Source of the DNA: Hyperoplus lanceolatus
Taxonomy: Eukaryota > Chordata > Actinopteri > Uranoscopiformes > Ammodytidae
Length of the DNA: 64,000 nucleotides
Direction of reading: 5' to 3'
NCBI GenBank assembly: GCA_026929865.2
Contig: CM049403.1
Location: forward strand, 3,881,001 to 3,945,000
The notes beneath the pieces are model-generated. The model worked only from the letters and a program-made list of their open reading frames with translations, was not told the DNA's origin and did no database searches. A program made the translations under genes and the position numbers. This document shows positions 25,996-37,503 of the stretch, piece after piece; positions within the stretch are counted from its first letter, which is position 1; the number at the start of each line of letters is the position of its first letter.

Positions 25996-28273
25996 CATGA
26001 TTCTTTTTAAATGGAACCGTTTAACTGACAGTTAGTATTAACCGGTTAACCATAGTAATCCCTAGCGGTAACCCTTAAGTAGCATATTCATAACTTTTTT
26101 CAAGAACAACAAAAAAAAAATCCAGTGACATCAAGAATGACACATGCATAAAAGAGAGAAGGCAGTTCTAACTAACTGAAGGCAAACAAAAGAAGGAAGA
26201 AAGCAGCCACTGAGTCACACACAGCAGCCAGACAGAGACGTTGAGGTGAGAACTTCCACTCTGAAGCACGGTGGACAGATGGTGAGAGCAGGCCAGTGGA
26301 GAGAGAGTCAAAACAAAACTAACAGCCCCAAAAGTTGTGTCACGTCAGCAACACACCGTCACACATATCTTATCCCAGCCACCACAAACACACACACAGA
26401 AAAATAAAAGACATCAGACGCAATCGCTCGCTTCTCACGCTGACAAACCTGTGAATAATACATCTCACTTCCTGTTCCAACTCAGCCACACTCCAAAAAA
26501 AACATGACCACAAAAAAAGGGTTAAGCCAAGCCCTGTGCACATCCTGAATGCTGTAGCAAAATACAGCCACAGACTGAGCTAACTGCTCTATATTTAAAA
26601 TGCGCATTTTGCTGTCTGTGCTAACAGGAAATATCATATTACACATGATATAGTTAACAAATCAGTTCATTTTGTAGCTCTGTGAAAAGGTTAAGCATTG
26701 TACAATGTTTAGTGTCACTGTAACAAAAAGCGAGCGGGTGCTAAAGGTCAGTGGAGCAGGACGGATACCATCAATGGTTAACTTGACTTCATCTTAAAAA
26801 AAAAAAAAAAAAAAAAATCGCCTCACAAATTTTTCGGAGTCCCCAAAAAAATTGGAAGGCCAGGAATTACGAGATAACCCCTGACAAAGGGAATATTGTC
26901 CCGTCTCATTTTACTGTCCCCCCCCCTTCGAAGCACGCCTTCAACTTCACCTCATAAAAAATGACAACATACAAACTCAAGATGTAATGCATTCGTTGAC
27001 TTGGAAGAATTTCGGGGCAAGCTCAAAAAGTCAGAAACAGGCAGTGTGTGTGCAACAGTAAATTGGACCAAAAAGAGGAATAGCCTATATATGGCTCCCC
27101 TCAACCACGCTAAATGACAGGCCTGGCCCTGTCGTAATAACTACCTCTTCAGCGGACACATTGCTGGCTTCTTCCGAACTCGGTGGAGAAATGCATAAAC
27201 AAATTACCTTTTTTGCATGTTTCAACAGATATTCCTCTTATCTTTCATCTTGCTCTGGATGACTTGCCAGAAAATATGGAGGCAATAATGTACCTACTAC
27301 TAAAACATGGCAGAAAACACTGGCAAATCAGCTGAGGCTGTTTTGAGGGCAGACAGACAGCATGGTTTCTTTTGGCGAAAGGCAGACCCAAAGATCAATT
27401 ATGCTCCATAACCCTCTCTCTCTCCCAAAGCCAAGGATAATCTTCCTCAGCAGGGCTCAATTATAGGTTATTTCTAGCTGGACTCACTCCTTATTGTGCG
27501 CTACATTACGGCAAGTTTTTCCCCATGCAAATCGATAAAAAAAAAAATGCCCAACTCGAGGTAAAATCAGAGTAACTGATGTTGTGCTTTTATCAGACAG
27601 ATGTGGGGCCCTATGCTGATTTCCACAACGACACAATCATAATTTAAAACTATAAAAATATGTTTGAAAACTATTTTTCAAATTATGTACACCATATTGG
27701 TACAACAGCCCATTTCAACCATCTTCCAACTGTCTAGAATATTCTTTTTTCCACCGTCTGATAGAAAGCTTTCAATATAGCGTGTGAATTTCCCACAGAA
27801 GGGATTGAAACAGTACAGCAATCCTGCTTAATCTCAAGTGTTTTAGAGGTAGAATTTGAATGAGTTTCAATGCTCATTGCAGTGCAGTGTGACCGAATTG
27901 GTTGTATGTGGACAATGTGTCATTTAGAAGCAAGGGTTTTTCTGGCCAATTTGTGTGCAGTCCAGATGTCCAGGCAGTTAATTATTTAACCATTGCACAA
28001 AACACCACACACATGTCCTGGATCCAACTGGTCAGCCAAGGTTTAGATAAGAGGTCATCTAATGGGACCAGGCTATACAAGTTTATGTTGATTATATATT
28101 GCTAGACATCAGAAAGTTTGAGAATATGAGGATTTCCTATAAGAGCTGTCCTTTATGGAAACAGGTTTAACCAATGAGAGGTCAAAGGGGGGTAGAGGAG
28201 CACCTGTGCTGAACCCTCCGACATATTTGTGCATTTACAACTTACAAGCCCGTTTAAAAGAGAAGACCATTGT

Positions 28274-28571
28274 CCCTGCATTCCAATCCCTATACTTCCA
28301 TACTATTTAGTATGCCAGAAACAGATTTAGGATGTCCCAATGCATGCACCAATTGCAGTATGCTGAAAAATACATAAATACCCCCACTAACATTTTGCAT
28401 GTTGGAGTATTTTGTCTTTTTTTCTTGACATTTTTCGACATAATGAAAGAAAAATCTTCCTTATATGATTTTTTTTTTCTCTCGTTTTTTTTCCCTCTCC
28501 TGTGGCCCTTAAACTCTTCTGTCCATATGTAGTGTAGTAAAAAGAAAAAGTATGTGATTTGGAACGCGGGG
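28274..28571. mobile_element. MITE copy (CCCTGCRTTCC family)
   Basis: Begins CCCTGCATTCCAATCCC, contains TACTATTTAGTATGCCAGAA and ends TTTGGAACGCGGGG. Closest relative in the window is 33719-33989. Confidence 0.65.
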
Positions 28572-29702
28572 TCAATGTTTGCTTTCTCCAGATGACAACA
28601 TATAGCAGCTACTAGAACCAGTGGCATAAGAAATAACCAAAAGTATAGGTAAGAAAGGAATGGTAGAGAAAAAACAAATAACAAAACAAGTTTGGGGGGG
28701 GGGGGAAGTTGCTAGAACCCACTGGGGACCGCCCCTAAAAAATATGTAGCAATCAATCTCTGATGCAGAGTTCAAGACACAAAAACAAAACACAATTTTG
28801 GGGATTAAAAAAAGGATTCTTAGATTGACTGTCGTTAAATTGACTTGCTATATTTTGAATGACATCATGTTTTTTGTAGCCACCACCACTGAAATGCTGA
28901 GTAAAGGGGTAATCCTCACAGCTTATGGAGAGGCCACTGTGTGGGGAGCGTTTTAAATAGAGCATGCTTTTTCATCCGCATGCTCTTCCATGCCATTAAT
29001 GTCTTACAAGATTAAACCAAAAATGAAATCTGCCTCAGATAATCACAGATGCTGATGGCTTTCTGTAATCTACTGTGGTGGTATGCGTGTACAAGAGAAT
29101 ACACCATCCATCTGTATACTGCCACTTATCCTGGCATGGATGAAGAGGGATCAGCCAGTATAGTGAAGACCAGTGTTCTAGTGAGGACGACACTGGCTCA
29201 AAAACTAAATGACTTGTGTATAAAATGCTTAAACTACTGTATGTATGCCACAGCAGTAGCCATTTTATCTGACATGGTACAAATACACAGCTAAATCAAA
29301 CACTTTTAGATGAGCAAAACTTGAATTCAGTTACACCTTCTTCCCCATCAGACAAATGTAAATCTTTCGTAAAATAAAGGACAGCAAAATTGTCATTACT
29401 ACTCAGAGTATAGTGTGTCTTTGTGTGAGAGAAGACAAAATGCCTTCTCCTCTGTCACCCTGCCTTTCGTCTATGATAGTTTGACCATCCCCACTTCCAG
29501 CCACACAGTAGCCTGACCAGATTCCTGTCTCTCTCTCTCTCTGTCTGTCTGTATCCAAGTGAAGTACTCGGATCTCTACAAAAAAGGCATACACAAAACA
29601 AATGCTTCATTGTATGTCTGATGCACTTTGGACAAGGAGAATGAAGTCGTCAGAGGAATGCTGCATGCACAAGCTGACACTTCTCTCACTGTTGTGCCAA
29701 TG

Positions 29703-29762
29703 CATAAGAGAACCCACCATAAGAGAACCCACCATAAGAGAACCCACCATAAGAGAACCCAC
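29703..29762. repeat. 15-bp minisatellite, four copies
   Basis: Four perfect head-to-tail copies of CATAAGAGAACCCAC. No spacers or flanking leader are present. Confidence 0.95.
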
Positions 29763-30518
29763 CATGCTTGGACATGTTGTGGCTTGGTCCCTTCAAACAC
29801 CATTTTTCCAAAGCTTGACCTCGCAAAAACAAGTGGTTCTTTCCTTGGAAATGATACAAAATATCGGAGCTTATTTGATTTATTCTAGCGGTTTGTATCC
29901 CAGATAAGGGCAGTGCATGAAAAAGAAATACAGAGTTATATGCGCTTGCCTCAGGGTTATTTTGCTACTGCGGGTAAACATACCAAATTCTGTCTATGAT
30001 TATGTTGTCTGAAACGAATGGTTTTTCCTACGAAAAAAAACACTACGACCAACAAGAGACCTGGCTACGTTGAAATGGGCTTGCACACATAGTGATGTAA
30101 CGTTCATGGTAGCTTTTAGTTAGCAACTAGCCTGGTGTTGATACAAACTGCTAATGTTTAGCATGAGGCTAGCTAGCAGCAGCAGCAGCAGCAGCTGACC
30201 AGCCAGTTGTCAGCTATAACTTCACGCTAGTCTCATGGCTTTGTTTACAGCCATTGACAGTGATGCAACTAATGACAACGGGCTGTGATTAAACTTGCAG
30301 GGTAGCTTGGCGATTAACTCACAGGCACACAGCAGCAGGGGAGCCAAACTCCTTATTTAGCATGCTACGGCCAAATTTGGTGCCACAGTTGGAAAGCTAA
30401 CGTTAACCTCAACGGCAAAGTTGATCGCGGAATTTAACGTAAGCCAACGTTAACTAGATTTGAAAGCACCCGCCGTGCCCTCGAATACTTGAATACTCGT
30501 TAAGCTGGCGTTACTCAC

Positions 30519-30705
30519 AACTTTTGTCTCCTGTCCCTGTAGTTGGGCTAGGTAGCTAGCTTGCAGACGTCCTGGCCCTCCTCCATCGGAAGGATTTGCG
30601 TAGTGGTGTGATTTTTTTTCTCTTCTGTGTTTCTGTGTCGGCAGCAGGGCTCTACTGTCAGAGCGGTCTGAGCCTGTTTGTCCCGCCTCCTTCATTGGGA
30701 TTGGC
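30519..30705 (-). promoter_or_regulatory. fryl: Probable upstream promoter and first (non-coding) exon of FRYL
   Basis: On the minus strand, two inverted CCAAT boxes (ATTGG at 30694-30698 and 30700-30704) and a GC box (TCCCGCCTCC at 30681-30690) lie just upstream of a GC-rich stretch. That stretch ends in a strong donor, AAGTT|GTGAGTAA, at 30519/30518. The layout fits a TATA-less housekeeping promoter followed by a short untranslated exon. The next minus-strand coding exons are those of FRYL, about 21 kb downstream, so I assign it to that gene by position. It could instead start an unrelated non-coding RNA. Confidence 0.45.
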
Positions 30706-32275
30706 TGTGACGGGGTACGCCTACATTAAAACACAGCTTTCTATTCCACCAGATACGTGGCAATCCCGTGAAAAACGACCTGTTGATTGAAAGACGTTCA
30801 CATTGGTCCACTTATTATCTGAACTAGCGTACACCGCAACTTGCACGTCTGGCGGGTACTCGGATGAGATGAGCTGCAGAGAAAGGTATGGGCGAGAGCT
30901 TCCTCTGGTGTTTTTTTTTTTTTGTTGGTTCACCACACATGACCCAAATAAAGACTTCTATTGAAATATTTGTTTTAAGCACCACTTTATACCACCAGGC
31001 CATTATGGGGTCTGAACTCATAATAGTATGTCCCTTTTTCCATTTTGCTCACCTGCTTGTCTGCATTAAGATACAAATTCATTAGTACAAATAAACTTTT
31101 CATTTATATCTAAATAGATATCACTTAAATATGCAGCCTATATTGCTCTTACATTGTTATACTTTCTATTATTTTACCTTTCTATTCTTTTAGCAAATTA
31201 TTAGGCCTATTACTTGTAGAATTTTGCTGTTGATTTTTTCCTTTGGTCAATATAAGCAAGTGTTTCGATACATGATATATATCAATTGTAATGACTCAGT
31301 AACATTTACTAAAAGGTAAATGTTGGCTCTCATGATATTAACAGTCTTGTTATCAAACCTTAATTTCTCAAAGGTAGCCTGAATAAATAAACTATACTAA
31401 AATATATTATACTGTAAGTATCTAAGTCTACTTGTTTCATATTTAGATTTTTGCTAAAGTATAGTGCAGCTGATATTTGAACCAAATGGCATACATGCTG
31501 TATCAGTTTGTTGCACTTTCTCCTGCAGATAAAGTAGGATGAACTTGGAATACCTTACTAAGGCCCCTGTGACTAAAAGAATAGTAGCTCCCCCTAGTGG
31601 CAGTTTTGTGCAGAGGTTTCTACTGAATTTAGAAGATGTGCATTTAACCCAACCAGACTCAGTCAAGTTTATTGGTAATGTATATGTACACATACAGGAA
31701 TACACACAACAGTTAGTTTGTTATGTACAGGACCTGCACAACAGTATGAGATAACATATATTTTGGGCAAAACATCACAATTTTCAACCATTTACCAACT
31801 TGTGAAAATTCTTAACTTATCTGACAGGGAGCTTTTCATTGTAACGTGTCAATTTCCCCTCAAACAGAATGTATCAGCCCAGGTAATGCTGTTCAATCTC
31901 AAGTGCTTTATATGTATCATTTGAATGAGTTCAATGCTTTTTGCATACTAACTTGCATATCAGCAAGTATCAAAAGACACTTTGACAAATAACATGCAGT
32001 ATTTATTATATTTAGGAAATAGAAAAGCCGCAACTGATGGATCCACGCCCGTCATTCCTTCAGGGTTTTCTGAAATATAAAATGGAATAAATAAAACATT
32101 GTGTGTCGATTTTCCAAAGCTCTAGACTGTTGTAAACAGTTAATCGTTCATTTAATATTTGAATTTATGATAAGCTATTTGAAATGTTTGTGAGAGGCTT
32201 CTATTTAGTTACCAAACCAACTCATCTAGACTATGCATTCATTGGCATCTCTGTCGACATATGATCCATTTACCT
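30706..32275. other. Intergenic region between the putative FRYL promoter and OCIAD2 3' end
   Basis: About 1.6 kb with no recognised gene. OCIAD1, which lies between FRYL and OCIAD2 in human, is not seen here. The segment 31780-31955 is related to 27713-27890 (see findings). Confidence 0.5.
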
Positions 32276-35147
32276 CTAGCTTTGCACTTGTTCTGCAGGT
32301 GCATCAGCCATGGCTTTTTTCTTACAATCCTCACACACATGGTGGCATCTGTTGAGAAGACATGCAGAGGTGTAAGGAAATGTTATTATATGTATTCATA
32401 TCATTTATAATGTGCATGCTTTCATTTGTTTACACAGCACAAAGATGACAGATTATACTGTTTAAGTAGTTATGGTATTGGCGGTTAGTAAAGGTAAAAA
32501 AAGGGAATAATTTTGGTTTTTTATTTAAATTCATTAATCTCGTCAAAATACAACACCATCAAAATCATCAGTGAGTTCCCTTACCTGTGGCCGCGACCCG
32601 CCCAGGGCCCAGCTCCTGGTCCGTCCAGGCCAAGCTCCCGAAACTTGGCTTTACATGTTGTCAGATAAGAGGCTTTTCCCACAGCAAAACCAAGGATTCC
32701 AGCAACTGAAGGAAAGAAAAAATAGTTAAAGGTGAAGTGAGCAATTTATTTATGTTAATATAAGTGTTAAATCGCTCTTTATTCATACAGTGACCACTTA
32801 TATAGTGTGCACGTTTCATAAAGCCTATCTCTCAGTCACCCGCTCTGCATGTAATCGGCAAATAAACTTTTCGGGGATCCCACTACTGATAACCAATCAG
32901 AAGAGAGAACGCTACAAACCGGCACCTGTCTCAGTGCCGGTGCACATGCAGAGCGACAGATGGGTGAATGTGTATGCGCCTACAATGGCAGATCAGGTAA
33001 AAATCCTTCTCAATGTCTGTTTTGATGGTTTTTATCATGTTTTATCACACTTATGGATCTGAGATGATGCTAGATAACTCGCTGCTTGAAGATCGCAGTG
33101 CATTAATGTGGTGACGTAGGGAAGTTAGCTAAAAGAACCATTCCCCTTACTGAACCTTTAAGAGTGTGAGAAAAGCGCTATATTAATCAAATATATTACT
33201 TTTAAGAACCAATGATTGCTGCTGCTGAAGGATTGATGGTTCTCGCAGGGTACAAACCTGCTAGTTTTGGGAAGGGACCAAATCGTGCCGATTTCTTCAA
33301 CATGCCTGCACAGAAATAAATGTAACTTTTAAAAAAACATTGGGATGATTACAACAAAATTATTACTTTACACACGTGTGTTATTACAATATTGTGGAAG
33401 GACTTTGTATGGCAGGGGGCTTTACCGTTGGAGAGGAAAACACCAGTGACGGCCATGCTGCCCAGAGAGAAGGGCAGAGCTAAATAAAGAAATAAAACAA
33501 AGTCAGATTAGACAATGGTCTGGAGCCGATCCCAGCCTGCACAGTAAAACAGGCACACTGTAGAACCAGAAAAAGATTTGAACCGTTTTATTATCTTCTA
33601 ACTTTACTAACCTAGAGGTGGACACACAAAGGGGATTTTTTATATCGAATGATTGATCACTATAATTTGTTCCCCCAGCAAGACGTGCTGTGTCCGTGGA
33701 CCGATCTCACCTCACTTACCCTGAGTTCCAATCCCCATACTTCCCTACTATTTAGTATGCCAGAAATAGATTTAGGATGTCCCAATACATGCATGTCAAT
33801 TGTAGTATGCTGAAAAAATACATAAATGCCCCACTAACTCCAATAGCATTTTTCAGTATTCGTCTTTATTCTTCACATTTCTCGACCATAATGATCTGAT
33901 TTTTTTTCCTCTCCTGTGGCCCTAAAACTCTTCTGTTCTTTAGTATGTAGTGTAGTAAAAAGAAAAAGTATTGGATTTGGAACGCAGGGTAAGCTTGAGT
34001 TTAGTCTGACCGAACTTTGACCTGTGGTGTTGAGCGCCTCAACAATTGGTCGACCTTACTACACACAAAAGGACTGGACTGAGGCATAGTTGAGGAAGTA
34101 CTGCTTGTTGACGTTCCATGATTATATAATTGCACAGCAGCAGCTGCTGGGCTGGCAGTGGGGGCGGACGGGGACAGATGAGAGTGTTGACACATTAAAA
34201 ACATGGAGACTCTTTTTTAGTTTAGTGTTGAATCATAATAATAGCTAGTTAGCCAGGCTCAGTTCTAGCAGCTCATGCTCATAACCCAGTGGCCACAATA
34301 TCCTCTGCTGTGTGTGTGAGTAACCTTCACCTCACTGCTACACACTAAATATCTGGTTTGTTCTGTTTCACTTGTTGGATCGGTCGCTTTTTTTAAAAAT
34401 TTTAAAGGATTCAGTAGTTGGGTATTCAGAACTGAGATCAGCCCGGATGCTACATCCATTTTATATACTATCTATGGTATTCAGGTTTGAGTGATCTCAG
34501 AACAGACCATGCCTATTAGCTCCACCCAGCCAGGAAGTTGAAACAAGGTCTAATGAACCAGAGTAAACCTATAGTACGTACAGCGGCGTGGTTACAGGAC
34601 ACTTCACTGAACACACTTACAAAGAATGGAAAATAAGTGGTTGGATAGATCAACTTGCTTTTAGCTTTTCTAACTCTGTGACTCAGTGTTTACTCAAAAT
34701 CAAATACCAGGAGAAGAATGTACACAGCTAGGGCTTGGTCGGTGGATAGATAAGCCCTCTCCCCCCACTGCTTCTATACTTGAATGGAACCATTGGTTTG
34801 TCTGTCCTGCCACAACACTAAAATGATTCAAAGGCAAGTGGTTTTCTACTGAATATATCTTAGAATATCTTTACCTCTGTACCAGAAGCTCTCCTCTGAG
34901 CACTCCTTCCAAATCTTTCTTACATCTTCTCTGTGGATATGGCGTTCACCTTTGTGGTGCTGGAAAGACACACACACACACACACAACAAAGGTAAGACG
35001 TCTTATCGGAGCCCATTTCATTTGGTTAGGCTACAAGTCATTTAGTTTGGCTCTCACCTTCCACTCCTCTTTCCCCGTACAGGGACCAGTAGCAGCAGCC
35101 GGCGGTGCCACCACTGTGATGGTATCTCTAGTCGGTTCAGAACTCAT
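32276..35147 (-). CDS. ociad2: OCIAD2 (OCIA domain-containing protein 2), complete
   Basis: Six coding exons: 35147-35058, 34959-34875, 33479-33426, 33305-33258, 32705-32585 and 32348-32276, all with GT-AG borders. Together they give 156 codons plus a TAG stop; human OCIAD2 is about 154. The OCIA domain is clear: RKIWKECSEESFWYR in exon 2, ALPFSLGSMAVTGVFLSNG in exon 3, then the hydrophobic, glycine-rich VAGILGFAVGKASYLTTC, which fits a membrane hairpin. The C-terminus has the CHHVCEDCKKK cysteine cluster typical of OCIAD2 rather than OCIAD1. OCIA proteins act in mitochondria/endosomes and affect STAT3 signalling and respiratory-chain assembly (family knowledge). The start ATG reads MSSEPTRDTI. 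Intron 1 carries a (GT)n run close to its acceptor, and intron 2 carries a MITE (33719-33989). Confidence 0.93.
33719..33989. mobile_element. MITE copy (CCCTGCRTTCC family) in OCIAD2 intron 2
   Basis: Starts CCCTGAGTTCCAATCCCC and ends TTTGGAACGCAGGG. Internal sequence closely matches the copy at 28274-28571 (TACTATTTAGTATGCCAGAA, CTCCTGTGGCCCT, TAGTGTAGTAAAAAGAAAAAGT). Confidence 0.7.
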
Positions 35148-36649
35148 GATGCAATAGATCCCCAAAGTTCTCCCTTTTTAAAAAACAGACCTGTGTGACT
35201 TTCTCCAGCACGTACTGTGTCCTTCCCCCTCTCTGTCAGTGCCTCACATTCAACTGCTTGTAATCGCCCCTCCCATGGCCACTTGTTTTTAACTCCACCC
35301 CACATTAAAAAAAAATAAAAAATAAATAAAGGTAGACACACCCCCCTTCCATTAGAGGTGGCTTCAGAATGAAACAAATAAGGCAATAGGTAAATGAAAA
35401 CTCTTGTGATGAATTATGCAGGAACAGATATAATATGGAGCTGTTTTTCATTAGAATATTACATGTAAAATAGTTTTCTCAGATTATATCAAATGAGATG
35501 TAAGACGCATGTTAGCGGATTAAGGTCACCTCTGTACACACATTTGCACCTTCAAGTTACACACACCTTTTTTAATAGCATCAACTATGAGTAGAGGTCA
35601 AATAGCTTGCTCCATTTATACATGCAAAAGAGCACGTTAGTCAGGTTTACTGTAGGGCTATCTTGAAGGGGAACCTTTACATTTGACTTACTTACAATCG
35701 GACGTCATTCTGTTTGATATGGTTTTATAATAACCCTGTCATTTTTTTTACGGTTTGGCTGTGAAACAGGATTAATAATGTACAAAGGTTACCATACAAT
35801 CCATTGACGTATACAATCATACAGTGACCAATACGGTTCATATTTGCCCTAAAACCCCAAGATGGTTATTCTTCTAACACATACACAATTTCCTTACTTT
35901 AACATTGATTTCATTTGAATGAATAATATTCCAACTAAACATGAACATATGTCTCAGATGTGTAGTCTTTATAGATTATTTTACCCCTACCCCTAAGCAA
36001 ATACTCATACAAGCCAAAGGTTGGTTATTAGGAGGAGTTAAATCAAAGAATGCTTTATTACCACTGATAACAATTGAACTGATATCTGAGCCACGGCTGG
36101 TCAGACTTCCCAGGCTCCTTTTCCTACTATATAACAATCATATTAGTCATTTTCTTATTAATAGGAATTAAATCTATTTTAAACCTATATTCCTCTTTTC
36201 TAGTAAACCGAAAAACTAATTAATGCACTGCAGCACAATAAACAAATCGCAATTTAATAAGGGGTCAGCCTCTTTGAAGCATTATAACTAGTGGTAATCT
36301 TGTCACGGGAATAAACTGCATGTGCTGTCAAGTAAAACATATATAAAAGGAAAATACATTTTTCTTAAATTAAAAATGATTACACTATAATTGTGTTAAT
36401 TACTACACAATAAATATCAGTAAAATCTTATTCAAGTATGAAAACAGATAACAGTGTTCAGTGTAGTTGGTTATGTAATATAATAGTGGATTATACATAT
36501 ATATTTGTATTTAATAGAGTAAAGTAACACTTTACATGCTGTTGGAAAGTCTTGTCTTTAAAACATTATACTTTTCAAAGAGATGAGAATGTTTTGTATT
36601 CTCAGCAACTATAGAAAATATGCCATATAACCTCCCATGAACAGTAGCC

Positions 36650-36650
36650 C

Positions 36651-36694
<44 letters not shown>

Positions 36695-36699
36695 GTCTA

Positions 36700-36770
<71 letters not shown>

Positions 36771-36797
36771 GTCTGTCTATCTATCTGTCTGTCTGTC
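36650..36797. repeat. (CTAT/CTGT)n tetranucleotide microsatellite
   Basis: About 148 bp of CTAT with interspersed blocks of CTGT, showing the substructure of a mutated GATA-type repeat. Confidence 0.97.
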
Positions 36798-37463
36798 GGA
36801 GTATAGGCTACTGTAGTGGTGTAAAATATACAAAAAATCCATTTGGAACTATGTTATGCCTATGAATAAAAAAGTATAACAGGAAATGATAGGCCTGAGA
36901 GGTAGGCCTTCCGTTTATAGTTTACATTTTGTTTTATTTAAATCACTTTAAATGACACGTAGGCCTACTTTCGATACTCAGGTAGATTTAGTGTAAGCTA
37001 CTTTAAGACTTGTTCTCAAGTGCTTTTCTTATGGGTGACAGAGGAACTTTCAGTTCTTTCTCTAGAGGATTTGATTATAAGCCATAATGTCATGACCATA
37101 CAAGACAGACTTACCGCGAGCTACCCAAGTGTAAAACGATGGTATATGCTCCTGTAGGTAACGCAAGTTCGCAATCGCAATGATATCGACCTCGTTTTAA
37201 GAAAAACATTGTTTATTTGCGATATCGGGGAAAATAACTACACTACCCATGATCCTATAGCGTCCAAGCGACGTCTCTGATTAGCGGACCACGTTTTTTT
37301 TTAACACGTCATTTTCACGCGACAAAACGTGAGTCCGCTTGGGAGGTCTGCTAGATGTAAACAAACCGAAACAAACCGAAACAAACCCTCCTTCCTCTGA
37401 ACTCAATGGTTCATGAATACACATCTGATTATTCTTGTCCGGAATACTAGGCACCGGTAGAGA

Positions 37464-37499
37464 ATGAGTGGACGTTCCGTGAAGGGCTCATTATTATAG
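37464..37499 (+). promoter_or_regulatory. Upstream ORF (11 codons) before AASDH
   Basis: An ATG at 37464 opens a short frame (MSGRSVKGSLL) that ends with TAG at 37497-37499, leaving only CAGT before the AASDH ATG at 37504. If the transcript starts upstream of 37464, ribosomes would meet this ORF first. The main ATG (GCAGTATGG) has a good +4 G. Whether it is transcribed is unknown. Confidence 0.45.
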
Positions 37500-37503
37500 C
37501 AGT

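Larger units (their letters stand above)
23555..30518. other. FRYL first intron (inferred)
   Basis: About 7 kb, AT-rich, with no coding exon seen. It holds a 1.08-kb long-inverted-repeat transposon (24912-25995), a MITE copy (28274-28571), a repeat segment related to 31780-31955 (about 27713-27890), a poly-A run (about 26796-26817) and a 15-bp minisatellite (29703-29762). Confidence 0.45.
35148..37503. other. Divergent intergenic region, OCIAD2 / AASDH
   Basis: About 2.35 kb between the two start codons, which point away from each other. Most is AT-rich; a CTAT/CTGT microsatellite occupies 36650-36797. The last 300 bases before AASDH are GC-richer and contain three copies of ACAAACCGAA (about 37358-37388), so the AASDH promoter is probably here. 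No TATA box is obvious. Confidence 0.5.

Noticed and set aside
29703-29762. Possible CRISPR-like direct repeats
   Set aside because: The units are contiguous with no spacers, and the genome is vertebrate; this is a minisatellite.
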